From NCBI GenBank assembly GCA_965203605.1, contig OZ241902.1, forward strand, positions 310,001-374,000: DNA of 64,000 nt, written 5' to 3'. Positions 9,290 through 19,100 of the stretch are shown piece by piece (the first letter of the stretch is position 1; each line of letters starts with the position of its first letter). The notes under the pieces are model-generated. The model ran no database searches, was not told where the DNA came from, and worked only from the letters and a program-made list of their open reading frames with translations. The translations under genes and the position numbers were made by a program. This DNA comes from JAPOUP01 sp965203605 (lineage in GTDB: Bacteria; Pseudomonadota; Alphaproteobacteria; Rhodobacterales; Rhodobacteraceae).

Positions 9290-9543
9290 CTGCGTGATTC
9301 GCTGTTGCAGGTCAGCTAGCCGGGTAGGGAAGTGCTGCAGGACTTCGGACAGATCCGCGACAGGTGCGGGATCTCCGAACTGGCAACGCGACGCATTGCT
9401 GTCTCCATGAAGTGCCGATGGTCGCGATTCCGAGTGGAATCGGGGCTTCACAATGACAGATTGACCAACGTCGTCTCAAACGCCCCCGACGAACTGACCC
9501 AGTGTCTGTCAGGTTAATTCCTGAGCGAATGCATGGTCTGAAA

Positions 9544-11301
9544 TCACTCTGCCCAACAGCTTACAAGCACCGTAATGTCAGCGGCCAAATTCACCATCGC
9601 CACTGCAGAGATGTCGGAGAGGTGCTCTGACCGCTCGATGTCATAGCCGTTGTCCTGCAGAAACCCGGTGATTGCGGTCGTACTTGCGGCAAATCTCACA
9701 TCCGGTGGCAACTGCTTGCTGGATGCGGTGTCGTTGGAGAGCAGCAGTCCGAGCAGGGATCCCGTGGCATCAAGGATCGGGCCTCCGGCATCGCTAGGAT
9801 TGGCGGCAAGTTCCAGCCGCCTCACCGTTTCCTCTCCCTGCAGTCCCTGAAGGTCCGCAAGTATGCCGTAGGTCAAGGTCGGGGCACCCAATCTCCCACC
9901 GAATGAATAACCGGAGACCGCGACCCTTGACCGCGGCGGTGTCGGCACACCGATCTGGAGACGAGCGTAGCCGAGCGGAACCAATGGTCTCTTTGGTATC
10001 AGCAACGCCAGTCCTGTGGACTCGTCCCTGCTGACAATCTCCGCGTCGTGAATGCCGTCCAGCGTAACGCGTTCACAGCCATTCACCGCTTTATCCGTCG
10101 TGAGCACCGTCGCATTGCCATCGATATAGAACCCGGAATGCGAGTCCCTTGGTTGACGAATCTCTAGGCCATTGACGAGGTCGATCGGTCGTTCTGGAAA
10201 CCCACCGTCCAGGACGTCTGCAAGCACACTGCCAGAAATTGGCGTAAAGCTCTCGTGCATTGCCTCCAGCACGGTTTCATAAAGCGCGTCGTCGCCTATC
10301 GGCCATATGAGAACGAAGCCCTTGACGTTGCCTTCGACAACGGTCGCGAAGACAGATGTTCTGCCATGTCGGCCGACACCCGAGATGGTGATCTGTCTTG
10401 AGGTGAGTCTGCTATTGGAGTCCGGTGGTACAGCTTCGAGGGTGTGCAGTACGTCGTACAATGCCCGCAGGGTGACTTCGTCGCCGGTTTGGCTGACAAG
10501 AATGATCGTTACACCACTGTCGTCGATGGCACGGTAATGCGCGAAAGGTGGCTCATATCGGTCAAAGGAGACCAACGCTCCCGGAAGTTCGATTTCGATT
10601 CCCGCAGTTTGATCGCGGAATGTCCGAAGTCCCAGTGAAGTCAGGGCGGCCTGATACTCTGACGTGATTTCCTCGCGCTGTTGGGAAGTCAGCACGTTGG
10701 TCGGCTCATAGCCATTGGAGTCCTGCCATGCGGCCATCGCTCTACGGGTGCCGCTGCCGAAAACGGCATCAACGCTGCCTCGGTAGAATCCGAAATGTCG
10801 AAGGGCCCGTTGCAAATCCAGCTTCTGGTCCGGAGACAATTGCAACTCGCTCTGCAGTGCCTGCCTTCGGCTCTCTCCAGGGTTGGTCGATAGCGAGGGT
10901 TCGGTTTTCGCGATGGGGTCGGAAACCAATCCGCCATCCCGATCGCCCAAGGTGACTGTTGGTGTCAGAAACCCGATGTTGTCAATTGGATAGAACTGGC
11001 GCGAATAGGCGTCCTGGCCGGCAAGATAGCTGTCTGCCGGGATTATACCCAGTTCCTTGAGTGCGTCGAGTCGAAACCGCGCAGTCTGGCTGTCGTAAGG
11101 GCCGAGCGCGATTGCATACCAACGGGATCCGAGTTGCAAGCCCCTCACATCGTCCAGGGTTTCGGCAAAGACCCGGGTGCGCGCTTCGGCCGTGGCGAGG
11201 TCAGGATGCGCCTCGATCTGGATGTAGGTATCCTGAGCCGACGCAGAGCCACAAAAAAGGGCGGCGACGAAGAGCGGCATCGCCAGAACTGCCTGTCTCA
11301 T
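9544..11301 (-). CDS. Secreted SPOR-like / peptidoglycan-binding / trypsin-fold protein
   Basis: 585 residues from the ATG at 11301, chosen because it opens a clear signal peptide (MRQAVLAMPLFVAALFCGSASA). Next comes a SPOR-like segment, about residues 24-95, with YIQIEAHPDLATAEAR and WYAIALGPY. A PG_binding_1 domain follows at about 150-212 (LQRALRHFGFYRGSVDAVFG). The C-terminal third has a trypsin-like layout (LGYARLQIG, AVSGYSFGGRLG, GGPILDATGSLLG). The catalytic residues are missing: VLTTDKAV replaces the histidine region, STGLALL lacks the aspartate, and SDAGGP has no GNSGG serine. It is probably a periplasmic, cell-wall-associated pseudoprotease. Relatives annotated as serine protease sit beside glyQ in Rhodobacterales. 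Confidence 0.75.
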   Translation of the reverse strand: MRQAVLAMPLFVAALFCGSASAQDTYIQIEAHPDLATAEARTRVFAETLDDVRGLQLGSRWYAIALGPYDSQTARFRLDALKELGIIPADSYLAGQDAYSRQFYPIDNIGFLTPTVTLGDRDGGLVSDPIAKTEPSLSTNPGESRRQALQSELQLSPDQKLDLQRALRHFGFYRGSVDAVFGSGTRRAMAAWQDSNGYEPTNVLTSQQREEITSEYQAALTSLGLRTFRDQTAGIEIELPGALVSFDRYEPPFAHYRAIDDSGVTIILVSQTGDEVTLRALYDVLHTLEAVPPDSNSRLTSRQITISGVGRHGRTSVFATVVEGNVKGFVLIWPIGDDALYETVLEAMHESFTPISGSVLADVLDGGFPERPIDLVNGLEIRQPRDSHSGFYIDGNATVLTTDKAVNGCERVTLDGIHDAEIVSRDESTGLALLIPKRPLVPLGYARLQIGVPTPPRSRVAVSGYSFGGRLGAPTLTYGILADLQGLQGEETVRRLELAANPSDAGGPILDATGSLLGLLLSNDTASSKQLPPDVRFAASTTAITGFLQDNGYDIERSEHLSDISAVAMVNLAADITVLVSCWAE

Positions 11302-11573
11302 GATCCAGTGGTCTCGGTCATTGTCTTTAACTATACTGATATTCACGATTTGTGGTAAACGAAAGCAGGATTGGTCATTCCTCCATGACCGTGTCGTTGT
11401 GACGGTTTCCCATGACATGGTTGACCTGGTTATGTCGTGGGACTTCATCGAGATGTCTTTGCCGAGGCGTCGCCATCGCCAAAGAGGCTCCAGTACGATC
11501 AATTGGGATACGGACCTGATTGACCCCATCCACGGCTGTGCCTATTGGGGGCGGAGCCGTTTGTGAGGTGCCC

Positions 11574-12494
11574 ATGGCTGAAAGACCCCGTTCGTTTCAG
11601 GACATCATTCTGCGGCTGCAGTCCTATTGGGCCAAAAACGGCTGCGTGGTACTGCAGCCGTACGATATGGAAGTCGGCGCTGGTACGTTTCATCCGGCAA
11701 CAACACTGCGGTCGCTCGGCACGAAACCCTGGGCCGCGTCGTATGTGCAGCCATCTCGACGCCCAACCGACGGACGATACGGTGAGAATCCTAACCGACT
11801 TCAGCACTATTACCAATTTCAGGTCCTGATCAAACCAAGCCCGCCAGACTTTCAGGATATCTATCTCGGCTCGCTGGATGCAATTGGCATCGACATGGGT
11901 CTCCATGATATCCGCTTCGTCGAGGACGACTGGGAAAGTCCGACCCTAGGTGCCTGGGGACTCGGCTGGGAGGTCTGGTGCGACGGAATGGAGGTCAGCC
12001 AGTTCACCTATTTCCAGCAGGTCGGGGGGCAGGACTGCCATCCTGTCCCGGGTGAATTGACCTACGGACTGGAGCGGCTCGCGATGTATGTTCTTGGCGT
12101 TGACCATGTGATGGAAATGCCGTTCAACGATCCAGACGCTCCGATTCCCCTGAGCTATGGCGACGTGTTCCGTCAGGCTGAAAGGGAGTACAGTCGCTGG
12201 AATTTCGACGTGGCTGATACAGAAACGCTCTTCCGGCAGTTCAGGGACGCCGAAAAGGAATGCGCCCGCATCCTGGGCGAACCGGAAGACGACCCACGAA
12301 CCGGACGGCGCATTGTCATGGCACATCCGGCCTATGATCAATGCGTCAAAGCAAGCCATCTTTTCAACCTCCTCGACGCCAGAGGCGTGATTTCGCCGAC
12401 TGAAAGGCAGGCCTATATCGCACGGGTCCGTGCTCTGACCCGGACATGCGTGGAGGCCTTTGTGCGGACCGAGGCAGGGGGATGGGGGGCATGA
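11574..12494 (+). CDS. glyQ: Glycyl-tRNA synthetase alpha subunit
   Basis: 306 residues, normal for GlyQ. This class II subunit binds glycine and ATP and forms the alpha2-beta2 enzyme with GlyS that charges tRNA-Gly. Conserved family stretches are easy to see: FQDIILRLQSYWA at the start, GAGTFHPATTLRSLG, YVQPSRRPTDGRYGENPNRLQHYYQ, WEVWCDGMEVSQFTYFQQ and the end region SHLFNLLDARGVIS. The ATG at 11574 follows GAGGTG. An upstream in-frame extension is not conserved. Its stop overlaps the next gene (ATGA). It starts the glyQ-glyS operon, divergent from the trypsin-like gene. Confidence 0.97.
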   Translation: MAERPRSFQDIILRLQSYWAKNGCVVLQPYDMEVGAGTFHPATTLRSLGTKPWAASYVQPSRRPTDGRYGENPNRLQHYYQFQVLIKPSPPDFQDIYLGSLDAIGIDMGLHDIRFVEDDWESPTLGAWGLGWEVWCDGMEVSQFTYFQQVGGQDCHPVPGELTYGLERLAMYVLGVDHVMEMPFNDPDAPIPLSYGDVFRQAEREYSRWNFDVADTETLFRQFRDAEKECARILGEPEDDPRTGRRIVMAHPAYDQCVKASHLFNLLDARGVISPTERQAYIARVRALTRTCVEAFVRTEAGGWGA

Positions 12495-12853
12495 CCCTGC
12501 AGTCAGCCGTTCCGGTACTGCGCTCCGGCGATTACGCTGAGTCCCGGTCTTTCTGGATGCGTAGGCTCGGCTTTTCCCTGCGCGAGGAAGGGGGAACTCC
12601 ACCGCGCTTCGGAATATTCCACCGCGACGGGGCTACGGTCTTCATCGATGGATGGCACGGTGCCGATCCCGAACCGTCGCCGGGTTGGCGCGCCTATTTC
12701 CACACCGACGATTTGGACAGGTTGGCGACGGAACTACGCGAACAGGGTGTTCAGGTCGAAGGCCCTAAGGACACCGTGTATGGAATGCGGGAGATCATGC
12801 TGCGTGATCCTGACGGAAATGGTCTCTGTTTCGGTCAGGATTTTGACCGATGA
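12491..12853 (+). CDS. VOC/bleomycin-resistance-like protein in the glyQS operon
   Basis: 120 residues with one vicinal-oxygen-chelate (glyoxalase/bleomycin resistance) fold: AVPVLRSGDYAESRSFWM, then FHRDGATVFIDGWHG, YFHTDDLDRLATEL and the closing MLRDPDGNGLCFGQDFD. The ATG overlaps the glyQ stop by 4 bases, so translation is coupled. VOC proteins include dioxygenases, isomerases and antibiotic-binding proteins; the substrate here cannot be told. Its place inside the glycyl-tRNA synthetase operon does not show a functional link. Confidence 0.8.
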   Translation: MTLQSAVPVLRSGDYAESRSFWMRRLGFSLREEGGTPPRFGIFHRDGATVFIDGWHGADPEPSPGWRAYFHTDDLDRLATELREQGVQVEGPKDTVYGMREIMLRDPDGNGLCFGQDFDR

Positions 12854-12971
12854 ACCGCGCAGGGGGTGCAGAGGCCAGCCTTGCGCAGCCGAAAGCCACT
12901 AGTAAGGGTTTTGGGCGCGGAAATGTCAATGGTTTTGGCCCGGTCCGGAGTCCCTGCGGTGGGAATGGCCC

Positions 12972-13436
12972 ATGAAGGGGAAGGTGCTGGGACTCGCGAT
13001 TGTCGCAATCGCGGTGATCGCAGGTGCAGGGATTTGGTATCTGCAGGTCTATGCCTACTATCAGGAGGTTGCGGTTCCGGAAATTGTTCTGACATCCGCC
13101 GCCACCGGTAGGCCCGAACTGATCGCGGCCGGGAATGCTTCCGCCATAGATGCGACCAGTTCGCCTCTGCGATATCGTGCCTGCTTTACCATGCCGTACG
13201 GCCAGGCGATGTTAGTCGATACCTACGTGACCTATGACAATGCCGTGCCACTCAATGCTCCGGACTGGTTTGAGTGTTTCAATGCCGAAGCGGTGGGCTT
13301 GGCTCTTGAGAGCGGACAGGCGATCGCGTTTCTCGGTCAGGCGGGAATTCATGATGGGGTGGACCGGGTGGTCGCGGTCTTCGACGATGGCCGTGCGTTC
13401 TCCTGGCATCAACTCAGTGAGGAGCAAAGTAACTGA
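12972..13436 (+). CDS. DUF6446-type membrane-anchored protein
   Basis: 154 residues with one N-terminal membrane segment (VLGLAIVAIAVIAGAGIWYL) followed by a periplasmic domain of about 120 residues. Two cysteines (YRACF and FECF) could pair. I recall this family as DUF6446, a conserved Rhodobacterales protein encoded just before glyS. No function is known. Its stop (TGA) overlaps the glyS start by one base, and 118 bases separate it from the VOC gene. The tail DGRAFSWHQLSEE is well conserved in the relatives I remember. Confidence 0.75.
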   Translation: MKGKVLGLAIVAIAVIAGAGIWYLQVYAYYQEVAVPEIVLTSAATGRPELIAAGNASAIDATSSPLRYRACFTMPYGQAMLVDTYVTYDNAVPLNAPDWFECFNAEAVGLALESGQAIAFLGQAGIHDGVDRVVAVFDDGRAFSWHQLSEEQSN

Positions 13437-15520
13437 TGCCGGATCTTCTGATAGAGCTCTTTTCCGAGGAAATTCCGGCGCGGCTTCAGGAGCGCGCCGC
13501 GAGCGATCTTCGGAAACTGGTTACGGAGGGACTTGTAGAGGCGGGGTTGATCTATTCACATGCCGGCGCGTTCTGCACACCAAGGCGTCTGACGCTGGTG
13601 GTTGAAGGACTGCCTGACGGGAGTCCTGCCGTCATCGAGGAAAGGAGGGGACCGCGGGTCGGCGCACCGGAAAAGGCAATTGATGGATTCCTGCGATCCA
13701 CAGGGCTGACAAGGGATCAGCTGGAAGTGCGGGATGACAGGAAAGGGCAGGTCTGGTTTGCCGTGACAGAGCGAGCCGGCCGCCCGACGGCAGGAATTGT
13801 CGCCGAAGTTCTGGAGACCACGATCAGGGGCTTTCTCTGGCCCAAATCAATGCGTTGGGGTACCGGAACCCTGCGATGGGTGCGGCCACTTCATTCGATC
13901 CTCTGCGTTCTCACCGATGATGCCGGTTCCCAGATTGTGCCAATGCGGATCGAGGGACTTGCAACAGGGAACACGACTGAGGGTCACCGGGTCATGGGGC
14001 AAGGCCGCTTCAGCGTAAGTTCGTTTGAGGATTATGAAACGAAACTGAAGCGGGATCACGTGATCCTGAGGACCGATGAGCGTACCGACCATATCTGGAC
14101 CGAGGCGCAGAACCTCGCGTTCGCTCAAGGTCTGGAAATTGTGGAGGATCGTAAGCTGCTTGCGGAGGTCGCAGGCCTCGTCGAGTGGCCGGTTGTACTC
14201 ATGGGAGAAATCGGTCCCGGGTTCCGTGATCTACCTTCGGAGGTTCTCCAGACGTCAATGCGGGAACATCAGAAGTTCTTTTCGGTGCGGAATCCGGAGT
14301 CGGGTCGCATTGAAAGGTTCATCACTGTTGCGAACATCGATGCACCCGATCACGGAGCGGCCATTCTTGCGGGCAACCGGAAGGTGCTCGCGGCAAGACT
14401 CTCCGATGCGAAATTCTTCTGGGAAAACGACTGTCGGACGGTGGAGCGTGTCGGAATGGCGGGTTTGGCGGAGCCGCTCGCGGGGGTTATGTTCCATAAC
14501 AGGCTTGGATCGATGGCTGCTCGCGTCGAGCGAATTTCGACCCTTGCACGCTTCCTCGCACCATATGTCGGGGCAGGTTCGGATCTCGCGGAAGAGGCCG
14601 CCCGGATCGCCAAAGCGGACCTATCGTCCGATATGGTCAACGAATTTCCCGAACTTCAGGGTATCATGGGCAGATATTATGCCCGGATTGCCGGTCATTG
14701 CGAAGATGCGGCAATGGCTTGTGAGGAACATTATTCGCCAAAGGGCGCGTCCGACTCCGTGCCAACCCGGCCAGTATCCGTAGCGGTCGGAATGGCGGAC
14801 AGGATCGACATGCTGACCGGATTCTGGATGATCGAGGAGAAGCCGACCGGATCCAAGGATTCCTTCGGGTTGAGGCGGGCGGCACTTGGCGTGATCCGTC
14901 TCATTCTGGCTGGCGACCTGCGGATTCCACTCAATCAGATGATCCAGAAGGCGGCAGAGACCATTGAAGCCAGCGAGTCCGCCGCCACCAATCTCAAGGA
15001 TCTCATGTCGTTCTTTCATGACCGCCTCAAGGTGCATCTTCGCGAGAAGGGCATTCGGCATGATATCATCGACGCCTGTTTGGCGATGCGATCGAACGAC
15101 GACCTGGCGGTTCTGGCAAATCGCGCTGAAATCCTGGGCTCGTTCATAGAATCCGATGAGGGGACAGATCTCCTGCAGGGATTCCGCAGGGCAAACAATA
15201 TCCTCACCCAGGCCGAGGAGCGGGATGGCGGTGATTACCGATCCAGCCCGGATCCCAAGCTTGCGGTCGACAGGACGGAACATGCGATGTTCGGTGCCCT
15301 TGATGAGGCTCAGGCGAAAGTCGTCCCCGCGATGGTGGCTGAGGACTTCGGAACCGCAATGCACCGGATGGCGACCCTTCGGTCGCCGATCGATGCGTTT
15401 TTCGAAGCGGTTCAGATCGACACGGACGACAGTATCCTGCGAACCAATCGTCTCCGGTTGCTCAACCGTATTCGGGAGATTTGCCTGTCGGTTGCGGACC
15501 TGACCCGAATTGAAGGCTAG
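13436..15520 (+). CDS. glyS: Glycyl-tRNA synthetase beta subunit
   Basis: 694 residues, normal for GlyS. The beta subunit binds tRNA-Gly and completes the alpha2-beta2 enzyme. Family hallmarks: LLIELFSEEIPARLQ at the start, FCTPRRLTLVVEGLP, LRWVRPLHSILC, EVLQTSMREHQKFFSV and DAKFFWEND, followed by a helical HD-like part (RIAKADLSSDMVNEFPELQGIMG) and a C-terminal DALR-type anticodon domain. The ATG shares a base with the stop of the upstream membrane protein. No sign of damage. Confidence 0.97.
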   Translation: MPDLLIELFSEEIPARLQERAASDLRKLVTEGLVEAGLIYSHAGAFCTPRRLTLVVEGLPDGSPAVIEERRGPRVGAPEKAIDGFLRSTGLTRDQLEVRDDRKGQVWFAVTERAGRPTAGIVAEVLETTIRGFLWPKSMRWGTGTLRWVRPLHSILCVLTDDAGSQIVPMRIEGLATGNTTEGHRVMGQGRFSVSSFEDYETKLKRDHVILRTDERTDHIWTEAQNLAFAQGLEIVEDRKLLAEVAGLVEWPVVLMGEIGPGFRDLPSEVLQTSMREHQKFFSVRNPESGRIERFITVANIDAPDHGAAILAGNRKVLAARLSDAKFFWENDCRTVERVGMAGLAEPLAGVMFHNRLGSMAARVERISTLARFLAPYVGAGSDLAEEAARIAKADLSSDMVNEFPELQGIMGRYYARIAGHCEDAAMACEEHYSPKGASDSVPTRPVSVAVGMADRIDMLTGFWMIEEKPTGSKDSFGLRRAALGVIRLILAGDLRIPLNQMIQKAAETIEASESAATNLKDLMSFFHDRLKVHLREKGIRHDIIDACLAMRSNDDLAVLANRAEILGSFIESDEGTDLLQGFRRANNILTQAEERDGGDYRSSPDPKLAVDRTEHAMFGALDEAQAKVVPAMVAEDFGTAMHRMATLRSPIDAFFEAVQIDTDDSILRTNRLRLLNRIREICLSVADLTRIEG

Positions 15521-15657
15521 ATCGGCCGTCAGGCCCGGCCTGTCGATCGGGTGGGACGGCGGTTTCGCGGAGCCTTTCGGTTGACCGGATTACGGAAAGC
15601 ATCTTGCGGGTCCGTTTCCGGTATATATCATGCTGCAACACAGCAAATGGTGCCGCA

Positions 15658-18207
15658 GTGCAGAGAGTGCTAACCCTCAAGCCGTTCTCGTTGATCACGA
15701 CCACAGCGCCGATCGCGACACATACGCATGGTGTTCGTGCCAAGTGTCTTCAGCGCCTGCTTCGGCTCGGCCTTCCGGTACCTCACACCATTGCACTCAG
15801 CTTTGAGACAGTTCGCCGGATTGCGGCAGGTGATCTGCCCAATATGCGGATGCTATGGAAAGCGTTCGAAGACCGACCCCTGGTCTCTGTCCGCCCCTCC
15901 AGCATGGATCCGGACTGGGGCGGGCCGCGTTCGATCCTGAACGTCGGGATGACCGAAGAGTGGCATGCGTCGTTGTCAGCAAGCCATGGTGAGTTGGCCG
16001 CAACCACGCTGTTCCTGCGCTTCATTCGATCCTATGCGGTGCATGTGGCCCGCCTTGATCCAGATATGTTCGAATTGCCCGAAGTGCCGACACAGTCCGC
16101 ACTTGAACGAATGCTCCAGACTTACAGGGAAGAGACCGACATGGACTTCCCGCAGGATCCAGCCAGCCAGTTGGGTGAAGTGCTCACTTCGATTGCCCGG
16201 GCTTGGGAGGGAACGACCTCCCGCCTGCTGCGACAGGCCAAGGGGGCGCCCGCGGACGCGGGGCTGGGCCTTGTGGTGCAGGAAATGGTGTTGGGTGTCG
16301 GTCCCGATGAGAGCGGCTCCGGTATCGTTCAGTTCGTGGATGGTGCCACTGGTGAAAGACGGGTCGAGGGTCGTTATCTGCGACAGGGCCATGGTCGGGA
16401 TGTATTGTCAGCCAACTACAGCGCAGCTTCCATTGCCCATGATCCTGATTCGCAGTCGCTTGAAGACCTGTGCCCCGAGATTTTCAGGCAGCTCATTGAT
16501 CATGGCCAGACCTGCCGGAACTCCCTGCGCGACGAAATGCGGATCGAGTTCACGATCGAGTCCAATCGCCTCAGGATTCTCGACGCCGTGCGTGTGGCGC
16601 GTAGCGGTAGGGCTGGGCTGTGCATCGCCGTCTCACTTGCCAATGATGGGATAATCTCTCCTGAAGACGCCGTGCGGCGCGTAGACCCGCGCGCATTGAC
16701 TGAACTGCTCCATCCCCAGATTTCGCCGGATGCGCCGCGGGAGGTTGTTGCCCGTGGAATCGCCGCGAGCCCTGGAGCGGCGACCGGTCGAATCGTATTC
16801 TCGTCGACGGCTGCCCAGGCGAGTGCGGCCAGTGGCGACTCCTGCATCCTGGTTCGCCGGGAAACGACCCCGGAAGACATACGCGGCATGCATGCGGCGA
16901 GCGGTGTCCTGACCGAACGGGGTGGCCAGACGAGTCATGCCGCGGTGATCGCGCGGGGAATCGGCCTTCCCTGCGTGGTCGGAACTTCAGGAATTACGAT
17001 TCGTCGCCGACAGAGATCGCTTGTTCTGGCAGACGGACGCAGGTTTGGCGAGGGTGATCTGATCACACTTGACGGTGCCACCGGTGAAGTGCTGGCCGGT
17101 GCTGTGGAAATGATCGGTCCGGCACTTGACGAGTCGTTCAGGACTCTCCTCGGGTGGGCGGACGGGGCGAGGGACATGGATATAAGGGCAAATGCGGACA
17201 CTCCGGCGGAGGCGCGTGTTGCACGGAGATTCGGAGCCCAGGGAATCGGGCTGTGTCGCACAGAACACATGTTCTACGAGGATGACAGGTTGACGGTGAT
17301 GCGCGAGATGATTTTCGCCAAATCTCCGGCGAACCGGCAAGCGACGCTTGACCAGCTGCTGCCCATGCAGCGCACGGACTTCGTTGAACTGTTCGAGATC
17401 ATGCAGGGAAAGCCTGTGTGCATCCGCCTGTTCGACCCGCCACTGCACGAATTCCTTCCCGGTTCGCGAGAGGACCAGCGTGCACTTGCGGAATCACTTG
17501 ACCTTCCAATTGCCGAAGTGACGGCACGGGTGGAGCAGCTTTCGGAATTCAACCCGATGTTGGGAATGCGCGGTGTCCGACTTGGTGTAACGGTGCCCGA
17601 AATCTATGACATGCAGGCCCGCGCCATATTCGAGGCAACGGTTGCGGCCGGCCAGAGCGGTGATCCGGTTGTGCCGGAAATCATGATTCCGCTTGTGTCG
17701 GCCTGCCGCGAGGTCGAGATCGTCAAGACCCGCATAGATTCGGTGGCCGCGGCTGTCCGGGTGGAGACCGGGGTAAATCTCGATTACCGGCTCGGCGTGA
17801 TGGTCGAAACGCCCCGGGCCTGTCTTCGGGCTGATGAAATCGCGGCACATGCGGCGTTCCTGAGTTTCGGCACGAACGATCTGACCCAGATGACCTATGG
17901 CCTTTCAAGGGATGATGCAGGTCGTTTCATGTCCGACTACGTCAACCGGGGCGTCTATCTCGAGGATCCCTTCCACATCCTGGACGTGGATGGGGTGGGC
18001 GAACTGCTGGAGATCGGTGCGAAGCGTGGCCGGAAGACCTCGCCGGGAATCATCATCTCCGTCTGCGGCGAACATGGCGGAAATGTGGAATCCATAGAGT
18101 TCTGTCGCGATGCTGGATTTGACTATGTGTCCTGCTCGCCATTTCGGGTGCCGGTCGCGCGCCTCGCCGCAGCCCATCTCGCGCTGAAGGGAAGGAAGCA
18201 GGGTTGA
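15658..18207 (+). CDS. ppdK: Pyruvate, phosphate dikinase-like enzyme (PPDK paralogue)
   Basis: About 849 residues from a GTG at 15658. A TTG at 15604 would add 18; no clear ribosome site decides. PPDK interconverts pyruvate and PEP by ATP-grasp, phosphohistidine and PEP-binding domains. The central phosphohistidine motif is clear (TERGGQTSHAAVIARG). So are the C-terminal PEP-binding features (GAQGIGLCRTEHMF, MLGMRGVRLG, SFGTNDLTQMTYG, SVCGEHGG with the active cysteine). The N-terminal ATP-grasp part is divergent: the usual GGKGANLAEM reads GVRAKCLQRL, and VRPSSMDPDWGGPRS replaces the typical VRSGA segment. This may be the second PPDK-like protein that Rhodobacterales encode after glyS, with altered donor use. 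The dikinase activity is inference. Confidence 0.85.
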   Translation: MQRVLTLKPFSLITTTAPIATHTHGVRAKCLQRLLRLGLPVPHTIALSFETVRRIAAGDLPNMRMLWKAFEDRPLVSVRPSSMDPDWGGPRSILNVGMTEEWHASLSASHGELAATTLFLRFIRSYAVHVARLDPDMFELPEVPTQSALERMLQTYREETDMDFPQDPASQLGEVLTSIARAWEGTTSRLLRQAKGAPADAGLGLVVQEMVLGVGPDESGSGIVQFVDGATGERRVEGRYLRQGHGRDVLSANYSAASIAHDPDSQSLEDLCPEIFRQLIDHGQTCRNSLRDEMRIEFTIESNRLRILDAVRVARSGRAGLCIAVSLANDGIISPEDAVRRVDPRALTELLHPQISPDAPREVVARGIAASPGAATGRIVFSSTAAQASAASGDSCILVRRETTPEDIRGMHAASGVLTERGGQTSHAAVIARGIGLPCVVGTSGITIRRRQRSLVLADGRRFGEGDLITLDGATGEVLAGAVEMIGPALDESFRTLLGWADGARDMDIRANADTPAEARVARRFGAQGIGLCRTEHMFYEDDRLTVMREMIFAKSPANRQATLDQLLPMQRTDFVELFEIMQGKPVCIRLFDPPLHEFLPGSREDQRALAESLDLPIAEVTARVEQLSEFNPMLGMRGVRLGVTVPEIYDMQARAIFEATVAAGQSGDPVVPEIMIPLVSACREVEIVKTRIDSVAAAVRVETGVNLDYRLGVMVETPRACLRADEIAAHAAFLSFGTNDLTQMTYGLSRDDAGRFMSDYVNRGVYLEDPFHILDVDGVGELLEIGAKRGRKTSPGIIISVCGEHGGNVESIEFCRDAGFDYVSCSPFRVPVARLAAAHLALKGRKQG

Positions 18208-18626
18208 TTTGCGGCAGGTGCCGCCAGATCGATGGTTCACAGCGGAGTGTGTCCGAACTGCCCGGTTTCGGGGTGGTGATTCTGCGATTGCGTTGTTCTG
18301 GCGACCTACACCGAGCGGAGCGCGAAGGATCGGAAGCCGCAGCGTGGGGCTGTGCCAAGGGAAACGATACGTGGAAAACCAGGGCGGCCAGGCTTGCTGG
18401 AGCAATTTGAGGATCGGTGTACCCTGAACCCGGGATTGGGGATGGTGCTGGATGGTCCGTGACGCATTTTGCCCAGTCGGGACACTTGGCCACACGTGGC
18501 CGTGTCCAGCGGTTGCCTTGCGAGGGATCGCTTGTTGGTTGCGCAGAAACATCGGCACCTGCGGGATTCACTTGCTCCGACCTGCTGAAGTCCGGAAGAT
18601 ACCGTTGGTCAAGAAGGGAGGGCTGC
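18208..18626. other. Intergenic, nothing seen
   Basis: About 420 bases between the PPDK-like gene and the next VOC gene. There is no gene with a ribosome site, no clear terminator and no repeat. The last bases carry the AGAAGGGAGGG ribosome site for the downstream gene. Confidence 0.4.
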
Positions 18627-19100
18627 ATGATGGCGGATCGCAAGTGCCGGACATGCCTGTGGTTCGAGAGCGGGGGAGAGGAGGCGGCCAAAGCCTACGT
18701 TGAACTGCTCCCTGACAGCCTGATTGAGGACATCCTTCGCCCTGAACCGGACGGACAGGCGTTGATGGTTGACTTCACATTGGCGGGTGCACCGTTCCAG
18801 ATTCTGAACGGCGGCCCCTCCTACAGACTTTCTCCAGCTGCATCGATCTCGGTTACAACAGAGGATCAGGCCGAGACGGATCGGTTATGGGAGTCGTTGA
18901 CGGCGAGCGGAGGCTCCGGGAGCAGATGCGGATGGCTGGTTGATCGCTTCGGAGTGTCATGGCAGATCGTCCCCCGGGAACTTTCGCATCTTCTTGGACA
19001 CCCCAACCAAGAGGCCGCGGCGCGGGTTCGGGAGGCCCTGATGGGTATGGGTAGGATCGACATCGAGGCATTGAAAGCGGCCTTTGATGGCAACGGATAG
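18627..19100 (+). CDS. PhnB-like VOC family protein
   Basis: 157 residues. The pattern matches the PhnB/3-demethylubiquinone-methyltransferase-like branch of the VOC fold: RKCRTCLWFESGGEEAAKAYVELL at the start, LMVDFTLAGAPFQILNGGP in the middle, SVTTEDQAETDRLWESL, and the ending GWLVDRFGVSWQIVPREL. Despite the family name these are not methyltransferases, and the substrate is unknown. The ATG at 18627 follows a strong GGGAGGG site; an in-frame upstream extension is not conserved. It stands alone, without an obvious operon. Confidence 0.85.
   Translation: MMADRKCRTCLWFESGGEEAAKAYVELLPDSLIEDILRPEPDGQALMVDFTLAGAPFQILNGGPSYRLSPAASISVTTEDQAETDRLWESLTASGGSGSRCGWLVDRFGVSWQIVPRELSHLLGHPNQEAAARVREALMGMGRIDIEALKAAFDGNG

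Larger units (their letters stand above)
8471..9543. other. Gene-poor stretch with IS debris
   Basis: No intact gene. The minus strand around 8950-9060 reads RSEAEWEEPMEACGRWDGSQ followed by SFHKSRGLKQ. This resembles the small helix-turn-helix orf1 of IS66-type elements and may be a relic of one. At 9095-9155 there is a sequence also found inverted at 57067-57127. A hairpin lies at 9248-9289. Other open frames here have no support. Confidence 0.4.
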
